DNA of 64,000 nucleotides from Chitinophaga nivalis. Its GTDB lineage: Bacteria > Bacteroidota > Bacteroidia > Chitinophagales > Chitinophagaceae. The position numbers and the translations under genes are program-made. Positions 8,080 through 15,467 of the stretch are shown piece by piece. How positions within the stretch are numbered: the first letter of the stretch is position 1; each line of letters starts with the position of its first letter. The stretch covers positions 1,780,301-1,844,300 of the forward strand of contig NZ_JAPDNR010000001.1 of assembly GCF_025989125.1 (NCBI RefSeq), read 5' to 3'. The notes under the pieces are model-generated. The model made no database searches. It was given only the letters and a program-made list of their open reading frames with translations, and was not told where the DNA came from.

Positions 8080-10455
8080 TTATTGCTGTTCTTTGTTCAC
8101 TACCCGGATATTATCTATCTCTCCTATAAAACTGTTTTGCTGATCCCCTATCCATTGCAATGGAAACACCAGTGTTTGTATTTTAGCCATGGTATCTTTT
8201 GTGCCCGGAAATGTCTGGATAGCATGTTCGAGCCGTTCCTGCAGTACACCGTTTATATAAAGACTGGTGCCCTTGTTATTGCCGGAAATGGCGATATGCG
8301 TCCAGGTATCTGCCGGTACTGTATAGTTAAAATGATAATGATACCCTTCCCGTGAAAAACCCAGCTGACCGGTTTCCTGTTGCCGTAATTTTACTACTGC
8401 ATGTGGCGAAGAAAAAATCACCGCGTCAGGTTGATTATGCTGAGCGGGTTTTATGTCGAAACTCACAGTGTAGTTATAACCAATTTCTGTCAGTGGTGTT
8501 TGTATACGGCTGTTGTTATCAGAGAGGAGCAGGGTATGTTGCGGGGTAATGCTGGCATGTACTGTCTGCAAGGCATCGCGTTGATTCCCGCTTTTATCTG
8601 TTATGGCTGCAGTATCAAAGTCATAGGCCAATACCAGGCTGTCTTTTCCGGTTATTTTTGCACGCATGTTTAAGCCAGGGCCTTCGCCTACATGCTGGCT
8701 GTTGTGCAGAAAAGTAGTGTAATTACTTTGTGCCGTACGCCCGGTCCACATTTTTTCTGCCAATGTCTGCATGGCGGGGAAAACGCGGTCATGTACATCC
8801 TGTGCGGTAATACCGTTGCCTACGTGATCATTCCATACGGCAAAGGCGCCACCCCGTATCTGCGGATGTCCCATGGGAAAAGTAGTAGCGCCGATCTGAT
8901 TAGGTTCCCAGTTTTCATAGAGGTGGCGGGTATCCAGGTAATCAAAGTAATAGCCGGCTGCAGGTACAATATAGAGTGAGCCATCGGGTGTACTGATCAG
9001 GTCATAGCCCAGCCGTATCATCGTAGCAGGATCGGCATAACCATTATACCAGGCATTCATGGTAACGCCGGTTGCTTTTACCGGGGTATTGCCCTGGGCA
9101 TGGGTGAGGGCTCCCCACAAGCGTACTTTCTTGCCGAAGCCTTCTACATACCGGATATAATGATCCGTGAATGCCCGGAAGGGTTCCGCTTCTTTTTTGG
9201 CGTATTCGTCTGTGCCAATATGTACTTCCGCGCCTTTAAACACAGGTTTTGGGCCTTCCAGGTATTCTTTAAATACCTGATCTATCAGCTGATAGGAGGC
9301 ACTGTCGAAGTTAAGATGATCGCGGCCGTAGGATAAGCTGGCTGTTTGTGGTACTGCTTTGGTAAAGGCGAGTGCGTGTGCCGGCACATCTATTTCAGGA
9401 ATGATCCGTACACCATAGTCTTCTGCCAGATCCTGTAAGGCGATGAATTCTTTTTTCGTATAGGCGCCATCGGTAGCTGTCAGGCCCGGAAATGTTTCAT
9501 TCTCCAACCTGAATGCTGAATAGGTACTATCCCAGTTGTTGCCGAAGTATTGTTTGAATCCGTTATCATTGAGATGAATATGAAAATCATTCATCTTGTA
9601 GTAGGACATGAATTTTACATAATGCCGGAGGAAATCCATGGTAAAAAATTTCCGGCCTGCATCCAACACAAAACTACGCACGGCATATTTAGGATAATCC
9701 CGGGTAATCCCTTGCGGAATACTTTTGTGAAGGCTGTCCTGCTCCAATATCTGAAGGAGGCTTCGGGTGGCCCAGAAGGCGCCTTGCGGATGAAAGGCAG
9801 CAATAGTAATATGCTCACCAATATGCATCAGATACCCTTCTGATCCCAGGCTTTTTTCTTTGTTATCCAGGGTCAGGTAAATATCGCCTTTTGCCGGTTT
9901 ACCTCTTCTGAGGGTATATTGTTTATGACCTGTCAGTAGCCGCATATCGTGCAGCAATACTGTTGCTGCCGGGAATAACTGCGACGCATATACGGGATCT
10001 ATTACGATACCTGTTTTTTCGCCTACAGTGAAAGATCCTTTTCCGCCATACCATTCCCGTAATGCAGGAATAACAAAAGGAACAGCATTATCAGCAGGAC
10101 TAGCGTTATACTTTCCTGGTACGGTCACCGCCAGGTTCGGCAGTTCCATTTGTGTGCTGTCCTGTTCTCGTTGCAGCACGAGGTATAGTTGTACCGTTGC
10201 TGTTGTTAAAGGTGTGGTGATACGTCCGGTGCGGTCAATCACGGGGAGCCGGTCCGTTCCTTTCAGGAGTAACCGGTAGCCGGTGGGGGCGGGTGGCAAT
10301 ACCAGTTGTGATGCACCTTTCCGGATTGCAGGTATTGGTGGAATAGTTGCTATCGCCTGCCGGAAGGCGGTAGAGTCGGTAAGTTGCTGAGCAGCAGCAG
10401 GGCTTGCCCAGGCGAGCAGACAGCTGGCTACTGCAGTACGAAAAATAAACTTCAT
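8080..10455 (-). CDS. Secreted GH20 beta-N-acetylhexosaminidase with C-terminal LamG-like domain
   Basis: 791 aa with a signal peptide (cleavage near AAAQQ, residue 23). A GH20b domain occupies roughly 140-250 and the GH20 catalytic barrel follows from about 258. The catalytic pair D416-E417 is in VHIGTDEY; the aspartate orients the substrate acetamido group and the glutamate is the general acid. Further barrel motifs are KMNDFHIHLNDN and IIPEIDVPAHALAF. Residues from about 610 form a concanavalin/LamG-like fold, probably for carbohydrate binding. The enzyme removes terminal GlcNAc or GalNAc in the periplasm or at the surface, consistent with chitin or glycan use. A hairpin terminator sits only about 15 nt upstream of its start. 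Confidence 0.92.
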   Translation of the reverse strand: MKFIFRTAVASCLLAWASPAAAQQLTDSTAFRQAIATIPPIPAIRKGASQLVLPPAPTGYRLLLKGTDRLPVIDRTGRITTPLTTATVQLYLVLQREQDSTQMELPNLAVTVPGKYNASPADNAVPFVIPALREWYGGKGSFTVGEKTGIVIDPVYASQLFPAATVLLHDMRLLTGHKQYTLRRGKPAKGDIYLTLDNKEKSLGSEGYLMHIGEHITIAAFHPQGAFWATRSLLQILEQDSLHKSIPQGITRDYPKYAVRSFVLDAGRKFFTMDFLRHYVKFMSYYKMNDFHIHLNDNGFKQYFGNNWDSTYSAFRLENETFPGLTATDGAYTKKEFIALQDLAEDYGVRIIPEIDVPAHALAFTKAVPQTASLSYGRDHLNFDSASYQLIDQVFKEYLEGPKPVFKGAEVHIGTDEYAKKEAEPFRAFTDHYIRYVEGFGKKVRLWGALTHAQGNTPVKATGVTMNAWYNGYADPATMIRLGYDLISTPDGSLYIVPAAGYYFDYLDTRHLYENWEPNQIGATTFPMGHPQIRGGAFAVWNDHVGNGITAQDVHDRVFPAMQTLAEKMWTGRTAQSNYTTFLHNSQHVGEGPGLNMRAKITGKDSLVLAYDFDTAAITDKSGNQRDALQTVHASITPQHTLLLSDNNSRIQTPLTEIGYNYTVSFDIKPAQHNQPDAVIFSSPHAVVKLRQQETGQLGFSREGYHYHFNYTVPADTWTHIAISGNNKGTSLYINGVLQERLEHAIQTFPGTKDTMAKIQTLVFPLQWIGDQQNSFIGEIDNIRVVNKEQQ

Positions 10456-10469
10456 TGTTCCTGTTCTTT

Positions 10470-10503
10470 AAAGAAAACCCTCCGGGCTAAGCGCCGAAGG
10501 GTT
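10470..10503 (-). terminator. Terminator-like hairpin abutting the GH20 start
   Basis: On the minus strand AACCCTTCGG (10503-10494) pairs with CCGGAGGGTT (10485-10476) with one mismatch, followed by TTTTCTTT. It ends the upstream 133-aa gene but also lies only about 15-20 nt before the hexosaminidase ATG (10455), leaving no room for a separate promoter downstream of it. It may act as an attenuator or allow read-through. Confidence 0.65.
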
Positions 10504-10562
10504 CCATATGATCTTATTAAATAGTAGCCGGAGATGTATTGCTTGTCCGGTTATATCGTAAC

Positions 10563-10964
10563 TCAATAATACAGTTGTGATAAAACATTGGTTTCATCAT
10601 AGGATTTAGGCTGTTGGGCCATAAATTCCGTGTATTGTGTGAGTGTGAGTAATGGTTTTAGTTTGGCATGCAAACCATTCTGCATGCTGTTAAGTTTTGT
10701 TTTATAGGCAGTGGCATTACTGTGTTGCAATGATTGGATATTTACTTTCTGTTTCAGATAACCTGTGATGATGTGTAACATCCTGGGTTTCTGGGTAGCT
10801 GTCAGCTGCAGTGATTTGTCCAGCCGGCTGACGATGGAACCGGCGGTGCCTTCAATATTCATGGTAGGCGCCTGGAAAATGATTCCGTTACCTGCAGTAA
10901 CGTCAGGTGCGATGTAACAACTGATAACAGACAGCAACAGGGCTGTAATGATATACTTCTTCAT
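10563..10964 (-). CDS. Small secreted protein of unknown function
   Basis: 133 aa. The N-terminus has a positively charged, hydrophobic signal sequence (residues 1-24, ending DVTA-GN). The mature part is helical and rich in K, Q and L, with a segment LQLTATQKPRML that vaguely resembles the LTxxQ pattern of CpxP/Spy-like proteins, though too weakly to assign. It is the middle gene of a minus-strand run and is followed by a terminator. No function can be named. Confidence 0.7.
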   Translation of the reverse strand: MKKYIITALLLSVISCYIAPDVTAGNGIIFQAPTMNIEGTAGSIVSRLDKSLQLTATQKPRMLHIITGYLKQKVNIQSLQHSNATAYKTKLNSMQNGLHAKLKPLLTLTQYTEFMAQQPKSYDETNVLSQLYY

Positions 10965-11011
10965 ACAACACGTGAATTTAAACTTGGCTGATTACCATTA
11001 AATATACTTAT

Positions 11012-11752
11012 TTATTGCATCACCAGTTTCACGTATTTGACCCGTGTCTCCATCGTATTGTCGTCAATGGTGACGTGCTTGCAGATAAGAGTTTTGTTGT
11101 CAATCCATTGTACATCCACAGGACCCCATTTCTCCAGGTATTTTTCGCCGATCAGTTTTACTTGGTAGTTGGGACTGATTTCGTATAACTGAAAGCCGTT
11201 CGGATCGAAGGCCGCTACCAGGTCCATAGAGGCCGTCACCAGGTATTTTTTATCCGGTGAGATAACCGCGGGAGACCAGGTATATACGGTATCGCCATTT
11301 TGTGTATTAACCAGAGTGTACCCCATCCCTTCATAGTAGTTCAGCAATACGCCTTTCTGTTTAATCTGCGGATAGTTGGTCAGGTAAGTATAGTTCACGT
11401 AATCATCGCCTTCGCTTTGATTGTTGGTAAGTACCTGTTCTTTGCCGTTTTCCAGTTTAAAGATCAGCTTATCGCCGGACCGTTTTACGAGCGTATCTTT
11501 TAGCAGCGCTTCATTTTCGTTGGAATCCAGCGGTATGGGCGGATATTTTTCGAAGGTAGCCTGATCAATGGCGTATACATAAAAAGTTTTGGTGCCCAAT
11601 TGGATGGTATCCATCGGGATTTCCTGCTTTCCTACCGGTGCCGCCAGGGTATCCTGTTGTACCGTAGTGGCATTGGTGTTGGTGTCCGGTTGGGAATGGC
11701 AACCCCAAAGCAGCAAGGCGGGGGCGACGAGCAGGGACAGTACTTTCTTCAT
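11012..11752 (-). CDS. Predicted lipoprotein of unknown function
   Basis: 246 aa with a type II signal peptide: lipobox LLWGC with the lipidated cysteine at C18, followed by a Thr/Asn/Gln-rich linker. The mature part (about 50-246) looks like an all-beta domain with WSPAVISPDKKYLVTASMD, reminiscent of one blade of a WD/propeller-type fold. No catalytic motif is seen. A TAnnTTTG-like -7 box (reverse complement at 11775-11782) lies just upstream, so it may begin its own transcript with the 133-aa gene downstream. Confidence 0.75.
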   Translation of the reverse strand: MKKVLSLLVAPALLLWGCHSQPDTNTNATTVQQDTLAAPVGKQEIPMDTIQLGTKTFYVYAIDQATFEKYPPIPLDSNENEALLKDTLVKRSGDKLIFKLENGKEQVLTNNQSEGDDYVNYTYLTNYPQIKQKGVLLNYYEGMGYTLVNTQNGDTVYTWSPAVISPDKKYLVTASMDLVAAFDPNGFQLYEISPNYQVKLIGEKYLEKWGPVDVQWIDNKTLICKHVTIDDNTMETRVKYVKLVMQ

Positions 11753-11774
11753 GTCGTGTTAGCATTTAGGTGCA

Positions 11775-11782
11775 CAAATGTA
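11775..11782 (-). promoter_or_regulatory. Bacteroidota -7 box upstream of the 246-aa lipoprotein gene
   Basis: The plus strand reads CAAATGTA, that is TACATTTG on the minus strand, an exact TAnnTTTG match, 22 nt before the start codon. No TTG is found at the expected -33 distance, so confidence is limited. Confidence 0.42.
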
Positions 11783-11807
11783 ACTATTTCAATGAAGGGA
11801 TACTGCA

Positions 11808-12428
11808 TTATCCGGGTAAGCGGTCACCAGCTGTTTTGGAGAGTGTAAAGAAGAGCAGGTAGCCCATGAGTATACCGCTGAGGAAACCGGCGAGGTGGGC
11901 AATATTGTCAATACCTCCCGAGAAGAAGGCCGCAATGATGTTTAATCCTGCAAATAAGGCTATAAAAACAAGAAAACCCTTCCTGACGGAAGGACGGAAC
12001 AGACGAGTCGTCAACAGCGCCAGAAATACGCCGTAAATGCCAAAAATAGCCCCCGACGCTCCTACACCAATGGCATAAGGGTGAAACCGGATACTGGCGT
12101 AATCTGCTATGAAGCCGGTGATCACATAAGCGCTTGTATACCGCCAGGTACGTAGTACCGATTCCAGGAAAATACCGGCTATCAGTAAGCCAATCATATT
12201 GGTCAGCAGATGTGGCAGGCCGGCATGCAGAAACATGCTGGTAAATAACCGCCAGTATTCACCCTGCATGGTGAGCGGCCAGTAGTTACCGCCCAGGCGC
12301 AGCAAAACTTCCCCATCGCCATTCCATATATCCATTCCCGTTAGTACGGAATAACAGAATAGCAGGGTATTAATTACGATCAACAGTATGGTAACCGGCA
12401 TTTGTCTGAGCCGGAGCAGAATGTTCAT
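11808..12428 (-). CDS. Rhomboid-family intramembrane serine protease
   Basis: 206 aa with about six transmembrane helices, the minimal rhomboid core. The catalytic serine is S125 in GVGASGAIFG and the catalytic histidine H178 in IAHLAGFLSG; the upstream loop WRLFTSMFLHAG with HLLTNM provides the conserved His and Asn of the oxyanion region. Rhomboids cleave membrane proteins within or near their transmembrane helices. It lies in a run of minus-strand envelope genes 32 nt after a lipoprotein gene. The natural substrate cannot be told. Confidence 0.92.
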   Translation of the reverse strand: MNILLRLRQMPVTILLIVINTLLFCYSVLTGMDIWNGDGEVLLRLGGNYWPLTMQGEYWRLFTSMFLHAGLPHLLTNMIGLLIAGIFLESVLRTWRYTSAYVITGFIADYASIRFHPYAIGVGASGAIFGIYGVFLALLTTRLFRPSVRKGFLVFIALFAGLNIIAAFFSGGIDNIAHLAGFLSGILMGYLLFFTLSKTAGDRLPG

Positions 12429-12460
12429 ATACCATAAGTTACGGATAAATCCGCAATCAC

Positions 12461-13336
12461 TTACTCATAGGTATAATCCATCGTAAATCTGGTGTCGGTG
12501 CTTAACTTCGTATAGCCTTCGGTGTGAAGGTGTACGGAGGCCGTTGCCGGGTAACCATTGTCATGATAGTCATAAAAATATTGCAGGGTGGTGGAGCGTT
12601 CGTATGCCAGCATCTTTTCCGGGTAAACTGATTTTTCTTTTTCGGTGATTTTAACCAGGGTCGGATTGTTGGCGCCTACATACAGGAGCATATTGGGCAG
12701 ATAACCGAAGGGAGCGGTGTGTACTACCGGGGAGAGCGCGGGCCCCAGCAACATTTGATTGGCCAATAGTCGTAACGGGCTTTCAGAACGATCCCATTCA
12801 GCGCGGACGCTGCGTAGTACAATATTGGTATCTGTTTTCTTCCCGGACGGAGTAGTGGTACAAAGATCTTTCCAGGCTGCATTCCCGTCGCAGCTATCCC
12901 AGCTGATGGCCTGAGAGGAGTCGGAGTATTTCAGGCGACTGGGCCATCCTCCTTTCCAGGCTACTTTTGCGGTACGGGTAGGCCGGCAGTGGCCATCATA
13001 ATATTGTATCGCCGTAATATTTCCGGCCTCGTCCCAGGCCGTAATACGGGCCTGCTGGCGGATGGTATGTTGCTGGTTACTGCTATCAATCGTTACCATA
13101 CTGGTAAGCCGGTCGTGAGCATCATACCGGAAGCTGATGGTGCTGGTGTCGTTTTCCCGGAGATACTGTACGATGGCAACGAGGTGGCCGCCGGCATCAT
13201 AGCGGAAAGTATATTGCGGTATACTTTCACCTTTTATACCAATGGCAGCGAGGCGTACAGGTGCCCTTTTATTTTTATTGGTACTGCAGGCAGTAATGAA
13301 AATGGGAATGAGCAGACAGTAAATAATATTTTTCAT
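12461..13336 (-). CDS. Predicted lipoprotein with YD-repeat-like segments
   Basis: 291 aa with lipobox FITAC (C17). Two consecutive segments, YTFRYDAGGHLVAI and ISFRYDAHDRLTSM, follow the YD-repeat pattern (xxYDxxGxLxxx) seen in RHS/wall-associated proteins, and a later DYHDNGYPATA and FTMDYTYE resemble the same pattern. In Bacteroidota, short lipoproteins of this kind are common and of unknown role. It is 28 nt downstream of the DUF6169-like gene and may be co-transcribed with it. The function is not known. Confidence 0.72.
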   Translation of the reverse strand: MKNIIYCLLIPIFITACSTNKNKRAPVRLAAIGIKGESIPQYTFRYDAGGHLVAIVQYLRENDTSTISFRYDAHDRLTSMVTIDSSNQQHTIRQQARITAWDEAGNITAIQYYDGHCRPTRTAKVAWKGGWPSRLKYSDSSQAISWDSCDGNAAWKDLCTTTPSGKKTDTNIVLRSVRAEWDRSESPLRLLANQMLLGPALSPVVHTAPFGYLPNMLLYVGANNPTLVKITEKEKSVYPEKMLAYERSTTLQYFYDYHDNGYPATASVHLHTEGYTKLSTDTRFTMDYTYE

Positions 13337-13364
13337 ACGAACGGAGAATAGTGGTATGAAAATA

Positions 13365-13862
13365 CTAATAACATTTGAGTTTTTCAGCGGTGGTATAACT
13401 GAGATCGTGAAAGGAGGAGATGATGAACTTTTTGAGAGGATTATTGATATGTAATATGATGGAGAAGTGAATTTCCAACTGATCGAGGTGCATCACTTCA
13501 TTATGTTTCTCAATGAAATCAACTTTCAGCAGTTGGTACCATAAATTAAAAATTTTCATTCTGAAACGTTCCCTGGAGTCGCTGTTATCACAAATAAAGA
13601 AGAGTACTTTCTCTGGATGGTTACGGAGAAAGGCTTGAATAATGGCAGATATGGTGATTCTTACCCTTTCGTCAAAAGGAGTTTTCCGGGTGGGATTAGA
13701 TGTAATAGCGAATCCGAAAGTCAGTACGTTTGCTGAAAATTCAGTGTAGTCATCAAAATAACCTTGATCTTTCAGTAAATAAACGATATAAACAACATTG
13801 GCTGTTGTCGTAAATAGGAAATCACCGTCTGTAGATTCGGAGATATTATATGGGCTTAACAA
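13365..13862 (-). CDS. DUF6169-like protein of unknown function
   Basis: 165 aa, cytoplasmic, no signal peptide or membrane helix. The start MLSPYNISESTDGDFLFTTTANVVYIVYLL and the middle LTFGFAITSN and KVLFFICDNSDSRERFR recall the DUF6169 family as I remember it; this could not be searched. The only in-frame start before a stop is a TTG at 13862, which overlaps the last 17 nt of the 51-aa gene, so translation is probably coupled. The base composition is more AT-rich than neighbouring genes. Together with the upstream gene it forms a compact two-gene cassette. Confidence 0.72.
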   Translation of the reverse strand: MLSPYNISESTDGDFLFTTTANVVYIVYLLKDQGYFDDYTEFSANVLTFGFAITSNPTRKTPFDERVRITISAIIQAFLRNHPEKVLFFICDNSDSRERFRMKIFNLWYQLLKVDFIEKHNEVMHLDQLEIHFSIILHINNPLKKFIISSFHDLSYTTAEKLKCY

Positions 13863-14001
13863 ACTTAAAACCTTTAGCCTTTAATGCTGATATTTTTCCA
13901 CCGTTGGCCAGGTGGTCATTAATCATTTTCTTGTCGGCTATCATCTTTTGGAAGATAGCGACAATTTTAGGCTGTGTTGGTATGTTCTCTTTTGGGTTCA
14001 T
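13846..14001 (-). CDS. 51-aa basic protein, first gene of the DUF6169 cassette
   Basis: The ATG at 14001 opens a 51-codon frame ending with TAA at 13846. The protein is lysine-rich and helical: MNPKENIPTQPKIVAIF at the start and ALKAKGFKFVKPI at the end. An excellent promoter (TTG at 14043-14045, 20-nt spacer, TATATTTG at 14015-14022) lies just upstream with a 9-10 nt leader. The frame overlaps the DUF6169-like gene by 17 nt. The promoter and overlap make this small gene credible. A role as DNA-binding autoregulator or partner of the larger protein is an inference. Confidence 0.68.
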   Translation of the reverse strand: MNPKENIPTQPKIVAIFQKMIADKKMINDHLANGGKISALKAKGFKFVKPI

Positions 14002-14014
14002 GCTTGTTGTATTA

Positions 14015-14045
14015 CAAATATAGCTTAAATTTAAGCCGTTTCCAA
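14015..14045 (-). promoter_or_regulatory. Promoter of the DUF6169 cassette with a palindromic operator in the spacer
   Basis: On the minus strand: TTG (14045-14043), 20-nt spacer, TATATTTG (14022-14015), an exact Bacteroidota promoter. Inside the spacer is the perfect 14-bp palindrome GCTTAAATTTAAGC (14023-14036), touching the -7 box. A protein bound there would block sigma factor, so it is a strong candidate operator. Confidence 0.72.
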
Positions 14046-14087
14046 CAGCCGTTTGTTAACCAAACCCAAACGCTTTCACTATGCCAC

Positions 14088-14117
14088 AAAAAAATCCCGG
14101 ACTGAATTAGTCCGGGA
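14088..14117 (-). terminator. Terminator of the rpsF-rpsR-rplI operon
   Basis: Stem TCCCGGACT / AGTCCGGGA (9 bp, 14095-14103 with 14109-14117), followed on the minus strand by seven T residues (14094-14088). It lies 28 nt after the rplI stop. Confidence 0.85.
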
Positions 14118-14144
14118 AGTTTCTTTTTTCCGGTAAGCCGGATA

Positions 14145-14591
14145 TTACTCAGCTACTACTTCAAATTCCAGTTCGGTTTCGTTGCCTTTACCGAAATCCA
14201 GGCGAGCTTTGTAAGTACCTAATTCTTTCACATCATCCAGGATGTGGATGCGGCGACGGTCGATTTCATAACCTTTCTGCTCTTTAATAGCACGTGCAAT
14301 CTGCACACCAGTTACGCTACCGAAAATTTTGCCGGAAGTACCGGTCTTAGCACCAATCTTAACGGGAGATGCTTTCAGAACTTCCACTACTTTCGCAATT
14401 TCCGCCAGCAGTTTCTCTTCTTTCACTTTCTGCACTTTCAGGCGCTCCTGCAGTTGCTTCATGTTAGAAGGACTTGCTTCTACCGCAAATTTCTGGGGAA
14501 TCAGGAAGTTTCTGGCGTAACCATTTTTTACGTTAACCAGTTCATTCTTCTGACCCAGGTTATCTACGTCTTGTATTAAGATAATTTGCAT
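14145..14591 (-). CDS. rplI: 50S ribosomal protein L9
   Basis: 148 aa, the usual length. The N-terminal domain carries the L9 signature: DVDNLGQKNELVNVKNGYARNFLIP, shown here in part (GYARNFLIP, residues about 25-33). A long connecting helix (about 41-75) leads to the C-terminal rRNA-binding domain with KIFGSVT. It binds 23S rRNA at the base of the L1 stalk. Third gene of the rpsF operon, 6 nt after rpsR, ended by a strong terminator. Confidence 0.97.
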   Translation of the reverse strand: MQIILIQDVDNLGQKNELVNVKNGYARNFLIPQKFAVEASPSNMKQLQERLKVQKVKEEKLLAEIAKVVEVLKASPVKIGAKTGTSGKIFGSVTGVQIARAIKEQKGYEIDRRRIHILDDVKELGTYKARLDFGKGNETELEFEVVAE

Positions 14592-14597
14592 AACTTC

Positions 14598-14870
14598 TTA
14601 CTTTAAAAGGTCAGTAACATAAGGCAATAAAGCCATTTGACGAGCTTTCTTAATAGCCTGGGCTACTTTACGCTGAAATTTCAGGGAGTTACCCGTAATA
14701 CGACGAGGTAACATTTTACCTTGATCGTTCAAAAATTTCTTCAAAAACTCCGCGTCTTTGTAATCTACATACTTGATGCCCATTTTCTTGAAACGACAAT
14801 ATTTCTTTTGACGTTTCTCGGTTTTTACGGCCGTTAAGTATTTGATTTCTTGTTTCGGTTTAACTGCCAT
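14598..14870 (-). CDS. rpsR: 30S ribosomal protein S18
   Basis: 90 aa from the ATG at 14870 (MAVKPKQEIKYL), 4 nt after the rpsF stop. An upstream start would add 14 residues inside rpsF and is unlikely. Family core: KKYCRFKKMGIKYVDYKD and RRITGNSLKFQRKVAQAIKKAR. S18 binds with S6 at the 16S platform. It lies between rpsF and rplI in the classic order. Confidence 0.96.
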   Translation of the reverse strand: MAVKPKQEIKYLTAVKTEKRQKKYCRFKKMGIKYVDYKDAEFLKKFLNDQGKMLPRRITGNSLKFQRKVAQAIKKARQMALLPYVTDLLK

Positions 14871-14874
14871 AATT

Positions 14875-15225
14875 TTAAGCTTCAGTGGTTTTAGATTCAG
14901 CATTCGCTCCATATCTCTTGCGACCGTTGTAAGCTACAGCGTGCTTATCCAGTGCAGTGACCATGTGGCGTAATACATTTTCATCGCGATTGAGCTGAAT
15001 TTTCAGCTTCTCATTGAGGTCGGATGGCGCACTGTACTCCAGAACAACATACATTCCTGTAGTTTTTTTCCGGATAGGATACGCCAGTGATCTTAATCCC
15101 CAGGGATTTTCGTGCGTAATTTCTCCGCCGTTATCTTTAATGATATCAGCGAATTTTTTCTGAGCCGCTTTGTAATCGTCTTCAGAAAGCACAGGGGTAA
15201 AGATCACCATCAATTCGTAGTTCAT
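14875..15225 (-). CDS. rpsF: 30S ribosomal protein S6
   Basis: 116 aa. Starts MNYELMVIFTPVLSEDD and contains NPWGLRSLAYPIRKKTTG and LNRDENVLRHM, all typical of S6, which pairs with S18 on the small-subunit platform. First gene of the rpsF-rpsR-rplI operon with an exact promoter 42 nt upstream. The Bacteroidota C-terminal extension is short here (ending AESKTTEA). Confidence 0.97.
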   Translation of the reverse strand: MNYELMVIFTPVLSEDDYKAAQKKFADIIKDNGGEITHENPWGLRSLAYPIRKKTTGMYVVLEYSAPSDLNEKLKIQLNRDENVLRHMVTALDKHAVAYNGRKRYGANAESKTTEA

Positions 15226-15266
15226 AATTCCCTGTTTTAAATGGTTTAAATAAAAAAATTGGACCG

Positions 15267-15296
15267 CAAAGATACAGAACCTATCTGCATTTTCAA
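15267..15296 (-). promoter_or_regulatory. Promoter of the rpsF operon
   Basis: Minus strand TTG (15296-15294), 19-nt spacer, TATCTTTG (15274-15267). Both elements match the Bacteroidota consensus exactly. The -7 box ends 42 nt before the rpsF start. Confidence 0.8.
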
Positions 15297-15380
15297 TATG
15301 CTACCGGCGGAATTCCTGAAATATATTATAATGTATTGATTATTAAATAATTATATAGATGTAATTATGGAGAATACCAC

Positions 15381-15442
15381 CTTAAAACACATTTCCCGGA
15401 AGAGATACACACCAGACAGGTGCTTTTATCTTCCGGGAAATG
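15381..15442 (-). terminator. Terminator after the T9SS nuclease gene
   Basis: A perfect 14-bp stem CATTTCCCGGAAGA / TCTTCCGGGAAATG (15390-15403 with 15429-15442) with a 25-nt loop is followed on the minus strand by GTGTTTTAAGG. It lies 26 nt after the gene. Confidence 0.75.
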
Positions 15443-15467
15443 CCTTTATATTACCTGATCAATAATG

